Assembly: GCF_029029505.1 (NCBI RefSeq)
Contig: NZ_JAKJSD010000023.1
Location: 1-59,151 of the forward strand
From: Ancylomarina sp. DW003
Lineage (GTDB): Bacteria > Bacteroidota > Bacteroidia > Bacteroidales > Marinifilaceae
Length of the DNA stretch: 59,151 bases
Direction of reading: 5' to 3'
Below the pieces are notes generated by a model. It worked only from the letters and a program-made list of their open reading frames with translations. It was not told where the DNA came from and searched no databases. The stretch's first letter is position 1; each line of letters begins with the position of its first letter. This document shows, one piece after another, positions 1 to 7,948 of the stretch. Both the position numbers and the translations under genes were made by a program.

Positions 1-41
1 GCTATCCATAAGGAAGCCTCTCGTATATCAATAAAGTAATT

Positions 42-1013
42 TTAGAATTGATCTTCAATAACCAAAGTTAGAATATCGCTTAAATCACGTCCCATGGCCT
101 TAACTTGCTTTGGAATGAAACTGTTTGCTGTCATGCCTGGAATAGTATTCGCTTCAAGCATGTATGGTTTATTATTTTTGATGATATAATCAACTCTAAC
201 AATACCTTTGCACTTTAAATCATCATATATTTGGGAAGATAGTTTTTGAATCTCTAGAGTAAGCTCTGAACTTATTCTGGCAGGGGTGATTTCTTCTGAC
301 ATGCTAGGATCATACTTGGCTTCAAAATCGAAAAATTCATTTTTAGGAAGAACTTCAGTAATTGGGAAGATTAGTTCTTCTTTACTTGTTTTTACAAGGC
401 CACAAGTCACTTCTAAGCCGTCAATGAATTCTTCTATAATAACCTCTTTACCCTCATTAAATGCTTTTAAAATAGCATCTTTAAGGTCAGAGAATTTTGT
501 AACTTTTGATATTCCAAAACTTGAACCATCTGCATTGGGTTTTACAAAGCATGGTATGCCTAGTTCTTGTTCTATTTGTTTGCAGTCGAAACTGCCTCCT
601 TTTTTCAGAAGAACAGACTTGGCAAATGTATAACCTAATGATTTTAAATAAGTGTTGCAGGCATGTTTGTTAAAACTTAAAGAACTACTTAAAACATCAC
701 AGGTAGAATGTGGAATATTCACCAGATTTAGATAGCCTTGAAGAATACCATTTTCAGCAGGTGTCCCATGGATGGCCAGATAAGCAAAGTCGAATTTAAC
801 TTTGTTCGAATTTACGGTAATGCTAAAATCATTCTTGTCGATATCAAATTCATTACTGTCAAAACTGACTTTCCATTCTTGCCCCTTAAAGGTAGCTAGG
901 TAGACTTTATATAAGTCCTTATCAAGTGTGTTAAAAATGTGATCAGCAGTTTGCATCGAAATTACAATTTCTGCAGAATCGCCACCGGCAATAATTAAAA
1001 TATTCCTCTTCAT
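42..1013 (-). CDS. ddl: D-alanine--D-alanine ligase
   Basis: This 323-aa ATP-grasp enzyme ligates two D-alanines for the peptidoglycan stem peptide in the cytoplasm. Visible family features are the N-terminal AHGTPAENGILQG-type segment near residue 80, the ATP-binding strand FVKPNADGSSFGISKV near residue 155, EEFIDGLEVTCG near 195, and the C-terminal Mg/ATP motif EANTIPGMTANSFIPKQ near 290. The length is normal for the family. It is the last gene of a minus-strand run (PASTA protein, RluD-like synthase, ddl) with gaps of about 21 bp, so cotranscription is likely. The start is the ATG giving MKRNILI. Confidence 0.95.
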   Translation of the reverse strand: MKRNILIIAGGDSAEIVISMQTADHIFNTLDKDLYKVYLATFKGQEWKVSFDSNEFDIDKNDFSITVNSNKVKFDFAYLAIHGTPAENGILQGYLNLVNIPHSTCDVLSSSLSFNKHACNTYLKSLGYTFAKSVLLKKGGSFDCKQIEQELGIPCFVKPNADGSSFGISKVTKFSDLKDAILKAFNEGKEVIIEEFIDGLEVTCGLVKTSKEELIFPITEVLPKNEFFDFEAKYDPSMSEEITPARISSELTLEIQKLSSQIYDDLKCKGIVRVDYIIKNNKPYMLEANTIPGMTANSFIPKQVKAMGRDLSDILTLVIEDQF

Positions 1014-1034
1014 AAACTTAGATCAAACTGTTAG

Positions 1035-2090
1035 CTATTCTTCACGCATTGATGTGTATTCTCTCCATTTTTTGATTAATGTTGCCATGTCATCAGGTAT
1101 TTCCGAATTAAATGAAATGTATTCGTTAGTGCTTGGATGGATGAATCCTAATGTTTTAGCATGAAGAGCTTGGCGTGGACATATCTTAAAACAATTTTGA
1201 ACAAACTGTTTGTATTTTGTGAATGTTGTGCCTTTTAAAATTTGATTTCCACCGTAATCAGCATCATTAAAAAGAGGATGACCTATATGTTTGAAATGGG
1301 CACGAATTTGGTGTGTACGACCTGTTTCAAGCACGCATTCTACTAAATTAACATATCCCAGTCTTTCTAGTACGCGATAGTGTGTTACGGCATGTTTACC
1401 ATATTCTCCGTCAGGGAAAACATCCATAACTTTTCGATTCTTCAAGTTACGACCAACATGTCCGGTAATTGTTCCTTCATCTTCTTCTAAATTACCCCAA
1501 ACTAGTGCGCGATATTTTCTATCACTGGTTTTATTGAAAAATTGTAGAGCTAATTTGGTTTTTGCGATTTCATTTTTTGCAATAACCAAAATTCCGGAAG
1601 TGTCCTTATCGATACGATGGACAAGGCCTGGACGTGGATCTTTAGAATTAAAAAGAGGTAAATTCTTTAGATGAAAAGCAAGAGCATTTACTAAAGTTCC
1701 TGAATAATGTCCATATGATGGGTGGACAACCATTCCTGGGTTTTTATTTACAATTATGAAATCATCATCTTCATAAACAATATTTAATGGGATGTCTTCA
1801 GCAATAATTTCGATTTCCCGAGGAGGATAACTCAGTACAATTGTTACAACATCGCCTGGTTTAACCTTATAATTTCTTTTAACAACAACATCGTTAACAC
1901 GAATGTTACCATTATCTGCAGAATCCTGAATTTTGTTTCTTGATGAGTTTAGCATGCGATCGACTAAGTATTTATCTATTCGTAAAGGTGTTTGACCAGG
2001 ATCAACATCATATCTGAAATGTTCGTATGATTCCTGATTAGCATTGCTATCATCGAAATTTTCGAATTCTAAATTTTCTTCTTCTTGCAT
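1035..2090 (-). CDS. rluD: RluA/RluD-family 23S rRNA pseudouridine synthase
   Basis: The protein (351 aa) should isomerise specific uridines of 23S rRNA to pseudouridine. An S4 RNA-binding domain lies at about residues 33-90 (RIDKYLVDRML...IRVNDVVVKRNYKVKPGD). The catalytic domain carries the family motif HRIDKDTSG with the catalytic aspartate at residue 161, and a second motif ETGRTHQIRAH around residue 260. Length and domain order match RluD/RluC. It lies 21 bp from the flanking genes, between the PASTA protein and ddl, an arrangement I recall from other Bacteroidetes. The exact target uridines cannot be read from sequence. Confidence 0.92.
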   Translation of the reverse strand: MQEEENLEFENFDDSNANQESYEHFRYDVDPGQTPLRIDKYLVDRMLNSSRNKIQDSADNGNIRVNDVVVKRNYKVKPGDVVTIVLSYPPREIEIIAEDIPLNIVYEDDDFIIVNKNPGMVVHPSYGHYSGTLVNALAFHLKNLPLFNSKDPRPGLVHRIDKDTSGILVIAKNEIAKTKLALQFFNKTSDRKYRALVWGNLEEDEGTITGHVGRNLKNRKVMDVFPDGEYGKHAVTHYRVLERLGYVNLVECVLETGRTHQIRAHFKHIGHPLFNDADYGGNQILKGTTFTKYKQFVQNCFKICPRQALHAKTLGFIHPSTNEYISFNSEIPDDMATLIKKWREYTSMREE

Positions 2091-2111
2091 TATATATAAT
2101 TCTGTATTATA

Positions 2112-2930
2112 CTATTTCAATAATTGATTTTTGATATAAGCCTTAGCATCTTTAATTTTGATGCTATCAGTAGTTAGCCATAAATTGATTCTACTACCAG
2201 GTGCTATTTTACTATTTTCTTCGTAAGCATGAGATTGTTGATAGACTTGTGCATTCAATGAATCTGATAAGTTTAATACAGAACTATCAAAACTAACACG
2301 CCCAATATTCAAACTTGATAAAATGATTCGTTCTTTCGAGTCGTCATAGTTTTTACCAATCAATTCAGGTGTTTGTATTCTAATATTTTTTCCTTTCCCC
2401 AGCACCAAGTCAATACGAGAGCCTTTATCTATTAAATCTCCATGTTTGATTGAATCACCACCGAATTTTGGGTATAAAACAAGATTGTAGTAATCGTAAT
2501 CGACGTAGTCGAGTTTTCCTATTTTGAAGCCATTTGTTATTAGAATTTCATAAGCTTGTCTGAAGGAATTGTCTACTAAATTTGGGAAACGTACCTGTTC
2601 TGGTTTTAATGAATTAATGGTGAGAAAAATAGTCCTGTTTCTTTTCACCAAGGCGTTTGCTTTAGGGCTTTGATCAAGAATACAACCTGCAGGTAGTTTT
2701 GAATTGTAAACTGAATCGTATATGGTGTATCGTAATTTATTTTCTTCAATAAGACTTTTACCCTCATCTATTGATAGATTATATAGGTTTGGAACTTGAA
2801 TTTCTTCGCCATGATTAGTGTAAAAACTTAAACTCTGAAGCGTAATCCAAATTAAAGCAGCTCCAATAATAATTGAGAGTCCTAAATGTTTATAAAAAGA
2901 TTTACTCTTAAAAAATTGTTTCAGTCGCAT
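2112..2930 (-). CDS. Membrane-anchored PASTA-domain protein
   Basis: This is a 272-aa protein with a short basic N-terminus, one transmembrane segment at about residues 15-33 (HLGLSIIIGAALIWITLQSL) and a periplasmic part made of three PASTA-like repeats. Each repeat starts with a P-(N/E)-L pattern, such as VPNLYNLSIDEGKSL near 47, FPNLVDNSFRQAYEI near 115 and TPELIGKNYDDSKER near 187. PASTA domains bind muropeptides or uncrosslinked peptidoglycan in kinases and PBPs. No kinase or transpeptidase domain is present here. It is the first gene of the unit ending with ddl, so a cell-wall role is plausible (inference). Confidence 0.85.
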   Translation of the reverse strand: MRLKQFFKSKSFYKHLGLSIIIGAALIWITLQSLSFYTNHGEEIQVPNLYNLSIDEGKSLIEENKLRYTIYDSVYNSKLPAGCILDQSPKANALVKRNRTIFLTINSLKPEQVRFPNLVDNSFRQAYEILITNGFKIGKLDYVDYDYYNLVLYPKFGGDSIKHGDLIDKGSRIDLVLGKGKNIRIQTPELIGKNYDDSKERIILSSLNIGRVSFDSSVLNLSDSLNAQVYQQSHAYEENSKIAPGSRINLWLTTDSIKIKDAKAYIKNQLLK

Positions 2931-3157
2931 AGGGTCTATTTTGCTTTTTGATATTCTTGCTTAGGTAGAGAATTTAATAGTCCTCATTTAAAGGCTAAGT
3001 ACAAAAATAAGAGAGATTTTCTGATATGTAATGCTTATATCCGGAAATTATCCAGATTCTAATTTGATCCTAGTTTTTCTTCGTAAATATATGCTGTTCT
3101 TTATGGTAGAAGTTGTGAGCTCTGAAGATGGAAATATTTCTACATTGCGTTTTAAGC

Positions 3158-3191
3158 AAAAAAAAGAGCTCCTTAGGAACTCTTTTTTTTT
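3158..3191. terminator. Imperfect hairpin with flanking A and T runs
   Basis: An inverted repeat AAAGAGCTCC / GGAACTCTTT with a three-base loop and one mismatch is flanked by an A run on the left and a T run on the right. It can therefore terminate in either direction. It sits downstream of rpmH on the minus strand. Confidence 0.6.
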
Positions 3192-3210
3192 CTCAGAAAT
3201 CTATAAACAC

Positions 3211-3244
3211 AAAAAAGTAAAGAACTTCGTGTTCTTTACTTTTT
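3211..3244. terminator. rpmH terminator (strong hairpin)
   Basis: A perfect 12-bp stem AAAGTAAAGAAC / GTTCTTTACTTT with loop TTCGT is bounded by an A run (a U tract when read on the minus strand). It lies about 30 bp past the rpmH stop and is the likely intrinsic terminator for that gene. Confidence 0.8.
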
Positions 3245-3272
3245 ATATCTTAGATAAAGCTTATTTTAAAAA

Positions 3273-3431
3273 TTAAGCTTTGTGTCTGCGCTCGCTAGAA
3301 ACAGATAATTTTTTTCTGCCTTTTGCTCTTCTACGAGATAATACTGCTCTTCCGTTAGCAGAAGCCATTTTGTCTCTGAAACCGTGCTTGTTTCTTCTTT
3401 TTCTATTTGATGGTTGAAATGTTCTTTTCAT
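3273..3431 (-). CDS. rpmH: 50S ribosomal protein L34
   Basis: This 52-aa basic protein begins [19 protein letters not shown] and ends [10 protein letters not shown], which is the L34 signature. Length and charge are typical of L34 of the large ribosomal subunit. The reading frame was traced codon by codon on the minus strand, from the ATG at 3431-3429 to the TAA at 3275-3273. It appears monocistronic, followed by a strong hairpin terminator at 3211-3244. Its neighbours are not the dnaA/rnpA/yidC set seen at many origins, so this locus is not evidence for the replication origin. Confidence 0.97.
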   Translation of the reverse strand: MKRTFQPSNRKRRNKHGFRDKMASANGRAVLSRRRAKGRKKLSVSSERRHKA

Positions 3432-3535
3432 CGCGAAATATTTTTATCGAATAAAGTGATTATATGCGTTGATTTTGGACTGCAAAAATAAGTATTTTTT
3501 TTATCTGGCAAAAGATTAAGCTGAAATAATTTGGT

Positions 3536-4180
3536 TTAAAGTGTCATATGAACAACCTTTTTTGTCTCAAAGAAGTCCTCAGTAAAGAAATCAGTGCAGT
3601 TGAAGAGACTAATTTTTTTTCCATAAGGCTTAATTTCTTCCTCAAAATCGCCTCCTTTTATGTAGATTATTCCATTTGGAAGAGCATTTTTATTTTCAGA
3701 TTTACTGTTTTTCTTCACCATATTCACAAATGCAGGGAATGCAGTTACAGCTCTACTAACGATAAAATCGTATTTCGTTTTAACCTGTTGTACACGTGTG
3801 TGCTCTGCTTTTACATTTTTTAAGCCTAAGGCATTTGCAACTTCGGTTACCACTTTAATTTTCTTACCTATCGAATCTACTAAGTGAAAATTAGTTTCCG
3901 GATATAAAATAGCTAGTGGAATACCAGGAAACCCTCCACCTGTACCTACATCCATAACACTGGATCCAGGTTGAAATTGAATCACTTTTGCAATGGCTAA
4001 AGAGTGTAGAACGTGATGCAGGTATAAAGAATCGATATCTTTTCTTGAAATGACATTAATTTTATCATTCCATTCTATATATAGATTTTTAAGTTGAGCA
4101 AGCTGATTTTTCTGTTCTTCAGATAAATCCTTAAAGTATTTTAAAATTAAATCCATGCTGTAATTTATAATGCGCGACAA
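3536..4180 (-). CDS. rsmG: 16S rRNA (guanine527-N7)-methyltransferase RsmG
   Basis: RsmG (GidB) methylates N7 of G527 in 16S rRNA using SAM. The 214-aa protein shows the class I methyltransferase glycine-rich motif VMDVGTGGGFPGIPLAI at about residues 75-91, the upstream segment WNDKINVISRKDIDSLYLHHVLHSL near 37-61, and FIVSRAVTAFP near 135, all typical of this family. The length is standard. A second in-frame methionine (MDLILKYF, residue 9) is an equally plausible start. Confidence 0.93.
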   Translation of the reverse strand: MSRIINYSMDLILKYFKDLSEEQKNQLAQLKNLYIEWNDKINVISRKDIDSLYLHHVLHSLAIAKVIQFQPGSSVMDVGTGGGFPGIPLAILYPETNFHLVDSIGKKIKVVTEVANALGLKNVKAEHTRVQQVKTKYDFIVSRAVTAFPAFVNMVKKNSKSENKNALPNGIIYIKGGDFEEEIKPYGKKISLFNCTDFFTEDFFETKKVVHMTL

Positions 4181-4266
4181 AGATATAATTATAATCTAAG
4201 AGCAGAAAGAAACTTAATTGTTGGCGTGAAAATTCATATTAGTGAGACTGATTTTGTGAAGAAATC

Positions 4267-4857
4267 TTATAATTCATCATTTTTAATGTTCATGAACAAA
4301 AGTTTTCTGGCCCTGAAGAGCTGTGCCTTAACTGTACCAATGGGTAATTTCATTTCTTTTGCAATTTCTTCGTAAGAATACTCTTTAAAATATCTTAGCT
4401 CAATTAAAATACGATAGCGATCTTTTAGCTGACTAACTTTTAATCGCATATATCTGGCATTTTGTTTGCTAATAATTTGTTGCTCAGGTGAAGGTGTCTT
4501 ACTTTCAAAGTGAGGCAAATCCAAATTACTATCTTCTTTTGAATCAAGTTTGATAATGCTTTTTTTCTTTTTGCGTATAAAATCGATGCTTGTGTTCGAG
4601 GCTATGCGGAAAAGCCATGTACTAAAAGCATACTTAGTAGAGTATTGGTTTATGTTTCTAAAAGCTTTACCGAAGCACTCCAGGGTTAAATCTTCGGCAT
4701 CGGTTCTGTTATTCACTGTTTTTAGTAAAAAATAAAAAATAGCATCCTTATACCTCAAGAAAAGTTTCTCGAAAGCTTTTTGGTTGCCTTTCATAGCTGC
4801 TTGAACGTTAAGCAAGTCTATTTTGGCATTATCCGATAAGTTGGAATTTTGACTCAT
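4267..4857 (-). CDS. ECF-type RNA polymerase sigma factor
   Basis: This 196-aa sigma-70 family factor has region 2 at about residues 25-95 (YKDAIFYFLLK...NRTDAEDLTLECFGKAF...FSTWLFRIASNTSIDFIRKK) and region 4 at about 135-185, where the helix-turn-helix SYEEIAKEMKLPIGTVKAQLFRARKLL is clear. Regions 1.1 and 3 are absent, as expected for ECF factors. It should direct polymerase to a subset of promoters. No anti-sigma gene lies beside it, so the stimulus is unknown. It resembles stand-alone Bacteroidetes ECF factors encoded near rsmG or tgt (from memory). Confidence 0.88.
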   Translation of the reverse strand: MSQNSNLSDNAKIDLLNVQAAMKGNQKAFEKLFLRYKDAIFYFLLKTVNNRTDAEDLTLECFGKAFRNINQYSTKYAFSTWLFRIASNTSIDFIRKKKKSIIKLDSKEDSNLDLPHFESKTPSPEQQIISKQNARYMRLKVSQLKDRYRILIELRYFKEYSYEEIAKEMKLPIGTVKAQLFRARKLLFMNIKNDEL

Positions 4858-5214
4858 ACCAGTTGCTAATATGTGTGATTACAGCTTATGATAATGTTAA
4901 AATTCACTTAAAAAAGAAGTGAATAAATAATGTGAATAATATTAGTAGATAAAAATTAATTCGGGGCATTGAGCTAACCGTACCAGCTTAATATAGTTTA
5001 TTAAGTTGAGTGTTGCTAATTCTATTTGACAAATAGAAAGACATTTTAGGTGGATGTTTTGCAAAAGCCTGCATGAGAATTTACTGAATAAGCTTGATTC
5101 CACAATTATAAATAAGTTTTAAAGCCAATATTATTATCTATATTTGCAACCTGTTTTTAAATGGGAATGATGTCAATTTCATAAACTGATTTTCCCAATT
5201 TAACTGAAGTTGAT
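4858..5214. other. Divergent intergenic region upstream of sigma factor and tgt
   Basis: These 357 bases separate two divergent genes and contain no credible ORF. The clearest element is the tgt promoter at about 5117-5146. The minus-strand promoter for the sigma-factor gene was not pinned down. Confidence 0.5.
5117..5146 (+). promoter_or_regulatory. Bacteroidetes-type promoter for tgt
   Basis: The -7 element TATATTTG at 5139-5146 matches the Bacteroidetes TAnnTTTG consensus exactly. A weak T-rich -33 element (TTTT at 5117-5120) lies at suitable spacing. The start codon of tgt is 69 bp downstream. Confidence 0.55.
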
Positions 5215-6345
5215 ATGGATTTTAAATTACACAATACTGATGATAGATCAGGCGCCAGAACTGGTGAAATTACTACTGATCACGGGAAGATTAAAACACC
5301 AATTTTCATGCCTGTTGGGACTCTTGGCTCTGTTAAAGGAGTGCATCAACACGAATTGAAAGAGGATATTAATGCAGAAATAATTTTAGGTAACACCTAT
5401 CATTTATACCTACGTCCAGGTTTGGATGTACTTGAGCAAGCAGGAGGTTTGCATAAATTTAATGGCTGGGATCGTCCGATTTTGACAGATAGTGGTGGAT
5501 TTCAGGTTTTTTCTTTAGCTGAGAATCGTAAGCTAACTGAGGAAGGTGCCATATTTAGATCACATATTGATGGGTCAAAGCATATGTTTACCCCGGAAAA
5601 TGTGATGGATACTCAACGCACTATTGGTGCTGATATTATTATGGCATTTGATGAATGTCCTCCGGGAACTTCAAGTTACGAATATGCAGAAAAATCTTTA
5701 GGATTAACTCAACGTTGGTTAGAGCGATGTGTCGATCGTTTTGATAGTACGAAAGGGAAATATGGTTATTCACAAACACTTTTCCCAATTGTTCAAGGCT
5801 GTGTATATAAGGATTTACGCATCAAGGCAGCTGAACATGCAGCTTCATTGAACCGTGAGGGATATGCTATTGGAGGCTTAGCTGTTGGTGAACCAACTCA
5901 AGATATGTATGACATGATTGAGGTTGTAAATCAGGTGCTGCCAGAAGAAAAACCACGTTACTTGATGGGTGTTGGAACTCCTATTAATATATTGGAAGCT
6001 ATTTCTCGTGGTGTTGATATGTTCGATTGTGTTATGCCAACTCGTAACGGACGAAATGGTATGATTTTTACCAGTGAGGGAACTCTAAATATGAGAAACC
6101 AGAAATGGGCTAATGATTTTACTCCACTTGATCCAAACGGAACATCATATGTGGATAGTTTTTATTCGAGAGCCTATGTTAGACATCTAATTCGTTCGAA
6201 CGAATTGTTGGGTGGTCAAATATGTAGTATTCACAATCTTGCGTTTTACTTGTGGTTGGTGCGTGAAGCTAGAGAAAAAATTAATGAAGGAACTTTCTAT
6301 GAATGGAAGAAGATTATGGTTGAGAAGTTAGGTAGACGTTTATAG
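5215..6345 (+). CDS. tgt: Queuine/preQ1 tRNA-guanine transglycosylase
   Basis: Tgt exchanges guanine-34 in GUN-anticodon tRNAs for preQ1, the first tRNA-bound step of queuosine synthesis. The 376-aa protein has the family's LGNTYHLYLRPG segment near residue 62, ILTDSGGFQVFSLA near 90 with the general acid/base aspartate, GGLAVGEPTQDMYDM near 221, GVGTPINILEAISRG near 258, and CVMPTRNGRNG near 276. The usual zinc cluster CxCxxC that precedes YSRAY is replaced by DPNGTSYVD (residues about 306-314), so all three cysteines are missing, although the later SIHNLAFYLWLVREAR helix with its histidine remains. I believe this may be common in Bacteroidetes but could not check. Confidence 0.95.
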   Translation: MDFKLHNTDDRSGARTGEITTDHGKIKTPIFMPVGTLGSVKGVHQHELKEDINAEIILGNTYHLYLRPGLDVLEQAGGLHKFNGWDRPILTDSGGFQVFSLAENRKLTEEGAIFRSHIDGSKHMFTPENVMDTQRTIGADIIMAFDECPPGTSSYEYAEKSLGLTQRWLERCVDRFDSTKGKYGYSQTLFPIVQGCVYKDLRIKAAEHAASLNREGYAIGGLAVGEPTQDMYDMIEVVNQVLPEEKPRYLMGVGTPINILEAISRGVDMFDCVMPTRNGRNGMIFTSEGTLNMRNQKWANDFTPLDPNGTSYVDSFYSRAYVRHLIRSNELLGGQICSIHNLAFYLWLVREAREKINEGTFYEWKKIMVEKLGRRL

Positions 6346-6491
6346 AATAATGTTAAAAAAGCTTGATTGTAAAATTTGGGGCTTGACATTTCAGGATTAT
6401 ACTTTAAATTTAAACTTGAGAAACAACTTTTATGTTCAGATTTAGGATACTTGCTGACTTGAAGTTGTAAAATAGATAATTGAGATAAAGA

Positions 6492-7571
6492 ATGTTTGGA
6501 AAGTTAGACTTATATATCATTCGAAAGTTTTTAGGAACTTTCTTTTTTGCAATAATCCTGATTATCAGTATTACAATCATTTTCGATTTTTCCGAAAAGA
6601 TTGATAATTTTATTGATAAGGAGGCACCTTTCAAGGCTGTAATTTTAGATTACTACGTCAACTTTATTCCATACTTTGCTAATCTATTTAGTGCACTATT
6701 TACTTTTATTTCGGTTATCTATTTTACATCAAAAATGGCTTACGATACCGAGATAATTGCTATTCTTAGTTCCGGAGTGAGTTTTAGAAGAATGATGTTT
6801 CCTTACTTTATATCAGCTTTGATTATTGGGGTGTTTTCATTCTTTCTCAGCAATTTTGTTATACCGCCAGCCAATGCGAAACGACTTGAATTTACTGATA
6901 CTTATCTGAAAAAACGATTTGTAAACAAGGAACGAAATATTCATCGTCAGATAGAGCCAGGTCTTTTTATCTATATGACAAACTTCGAAACTTCGAGTAA
7001 AACAGGTTATAAGTTCTCTCTGGAAAAATTTGAAGGCAAGCAGTTGGTTTCAAAACTGACATCTCGTTCTATAAAATGGAATAAGGAGAAGGAGAAATGG
7101 ACAATAAAAGATTATTTCATACGGAGGTTAGATGGTGAAACAGAAACCTTTGAAAAAGGAAAAACCATTGATACGCTCTTAAATTTTGGTCCCGATGAAT
7201 TCAGTCGGCGAACCAATGTTGTAGAAGCCATGAATATGATGGAGCTAGATGATTTTATTGATGAACAAATCATGCGTGGTGATAGTAATATAAGTGCTTA
7301 TAAGATTGAAAAATACCGGCGTATTGCCAACCCGTTCTCTGCTTTTATATTGACCCTTATAGGTGTGTCTTTGGCATGTAGAAAAGTAAGGGGAGGTATG
7401 GGGCTGCATCTCGGTATTGGATTGGCTCTCAGTTTTTCATTTATTCTTTTTCAACAAATCTCTACTGTTTTTGCGACAAATGGAAGTATGAATCCATTGC
7501 TAGCTGTTTGGTTGCCGAATCTTGTATTTTCAATCATAGCGGTGTACTTATATCGAGTTGCACCTAAGTAA
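6492..7571 (+). CDS. LptF/LptG-family LPS transport permease
   Basis: This 359-aa inner-membrane protein of the YjgP/YjgQ family is a transmembrane subunit of the Lpt ABC system, which moves LPS from the inner membrane toward the periplasmic bridge. It has three N-terminal membrane segments (about residues 12-33, 52-78 and 100-125), a periplasmic beta-rich domain at about 130-265, and three C-terminal segments (about 275-355, including LIGVSLACRKVRGGMGLHLGIGLALSF). The topology matches LptG/LptF. Sequence alone does not say which paralogue it is. It is encoded 146 bp after tgt on the same strand. Confidence 0.9.
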   Translation: MFGKLDLYIIRKFLGTFFFAIILIISITIIFDFSEKIDNFIDKEAPFKAVILDYYVNFIPYFANLFSALFTFISVIYFTSKMAYDTEIIAILSSGVSFRRMMFPYFISALIIGVFSFFLSNFVIPPANAKRLEFTDTYLKKRFVNKERNIHRQIEPGLFIYMTNFETSSKTGYKFSLEKFEGKQLVSKLTSRSIKWNKEKEKWTIKDYFIRRLDGETETFEKGKTIDTLLNFGPDEFSRRTNVVEAMNMMELDDFIDEQIMRGDSNISAYKIEKYRRIANPFSAFILTLIGVSLACRKVRGGMGLHLGIGLALSFSFILFQQISTVFATNGSMNPLLAVWLPNLVFSIIAVYLYRVAPK

Positions 7572-7948
7572 ACAGATTCTAAATAATGTCTGCTGAAGAT
7601 CTTGCTTTCCTACGGAAAAAGCGGTAATTTAGCAGGTCAATATACTGTGATTATAGAGCTGATTTTTTTGTAGTACAAAAAATTAGTATCCTTGCAGACG
7701 TTAAAAAATGTTATTTGACGATAAACTTGTTTATCTGCTCGAATGATATGAAAGTGGATTGCCAATTTATTTGGTAAATCTTTACCTGTACTGAACGAAG
7801 AGTCTTTGTTTGTTTTCTTTTTAAGTTAAAAAGGAGATAGATAGGGCTTGCTTTGTGCTTTATTGGTTTAAAATAAAGTTTGGACAAACTTGAAATACAA
7901 CTAAATGTATACTCGAAAGTATACGGTTTTTAACTAAATGTACGTAAT
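7572..7948. other. Intergenic region upstream of the carboxyltransferase gene
   Basis: This 377-base gap has no credible ORF. Its one clear structure is the inverted repeat at 7907-7924, close to the mmdA-like start codon. A duplicated phrase AACTAAATGTA at the same place may mark a second binding half-site. Confidence 0.5.
7907..7924. promoter_or_regulatory. Perfect palindrome, candidate operator
   Basis: GTATACT-CGAA-AGTATAC is a perfect 7-bp inverted repeat ending 24 bp before the carboxyltransferase start codon. It could be an operator for a dimeric regulator or a small mRNA hairpin. No regulator gene is adjacent. Confidence 0.45.

Larger units (their letters stand above)
2931..3272. other. 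Intergenic region between PASTA gene and rpmH
   Basis: No convincing gene was seen in these 342 bases. They hold the two rpmH-proximal hairpin terminators at 3158-3191 and 3211-3244 and, at the left end, the presumed promoter of the PASTA-rluD-ddl unit, which I could not locate exactly. An 81-codon plus-strand frame runs through both hairpins and is judged spurious. Confidence 0.6.

Noticed and set aside
3031-3276. 81-codon plus-strand ORF before rpmH
   Set aside because: It reads through both hairpin terminators and the end of rpmH on the other strand. Its composition reflects A/T runs.
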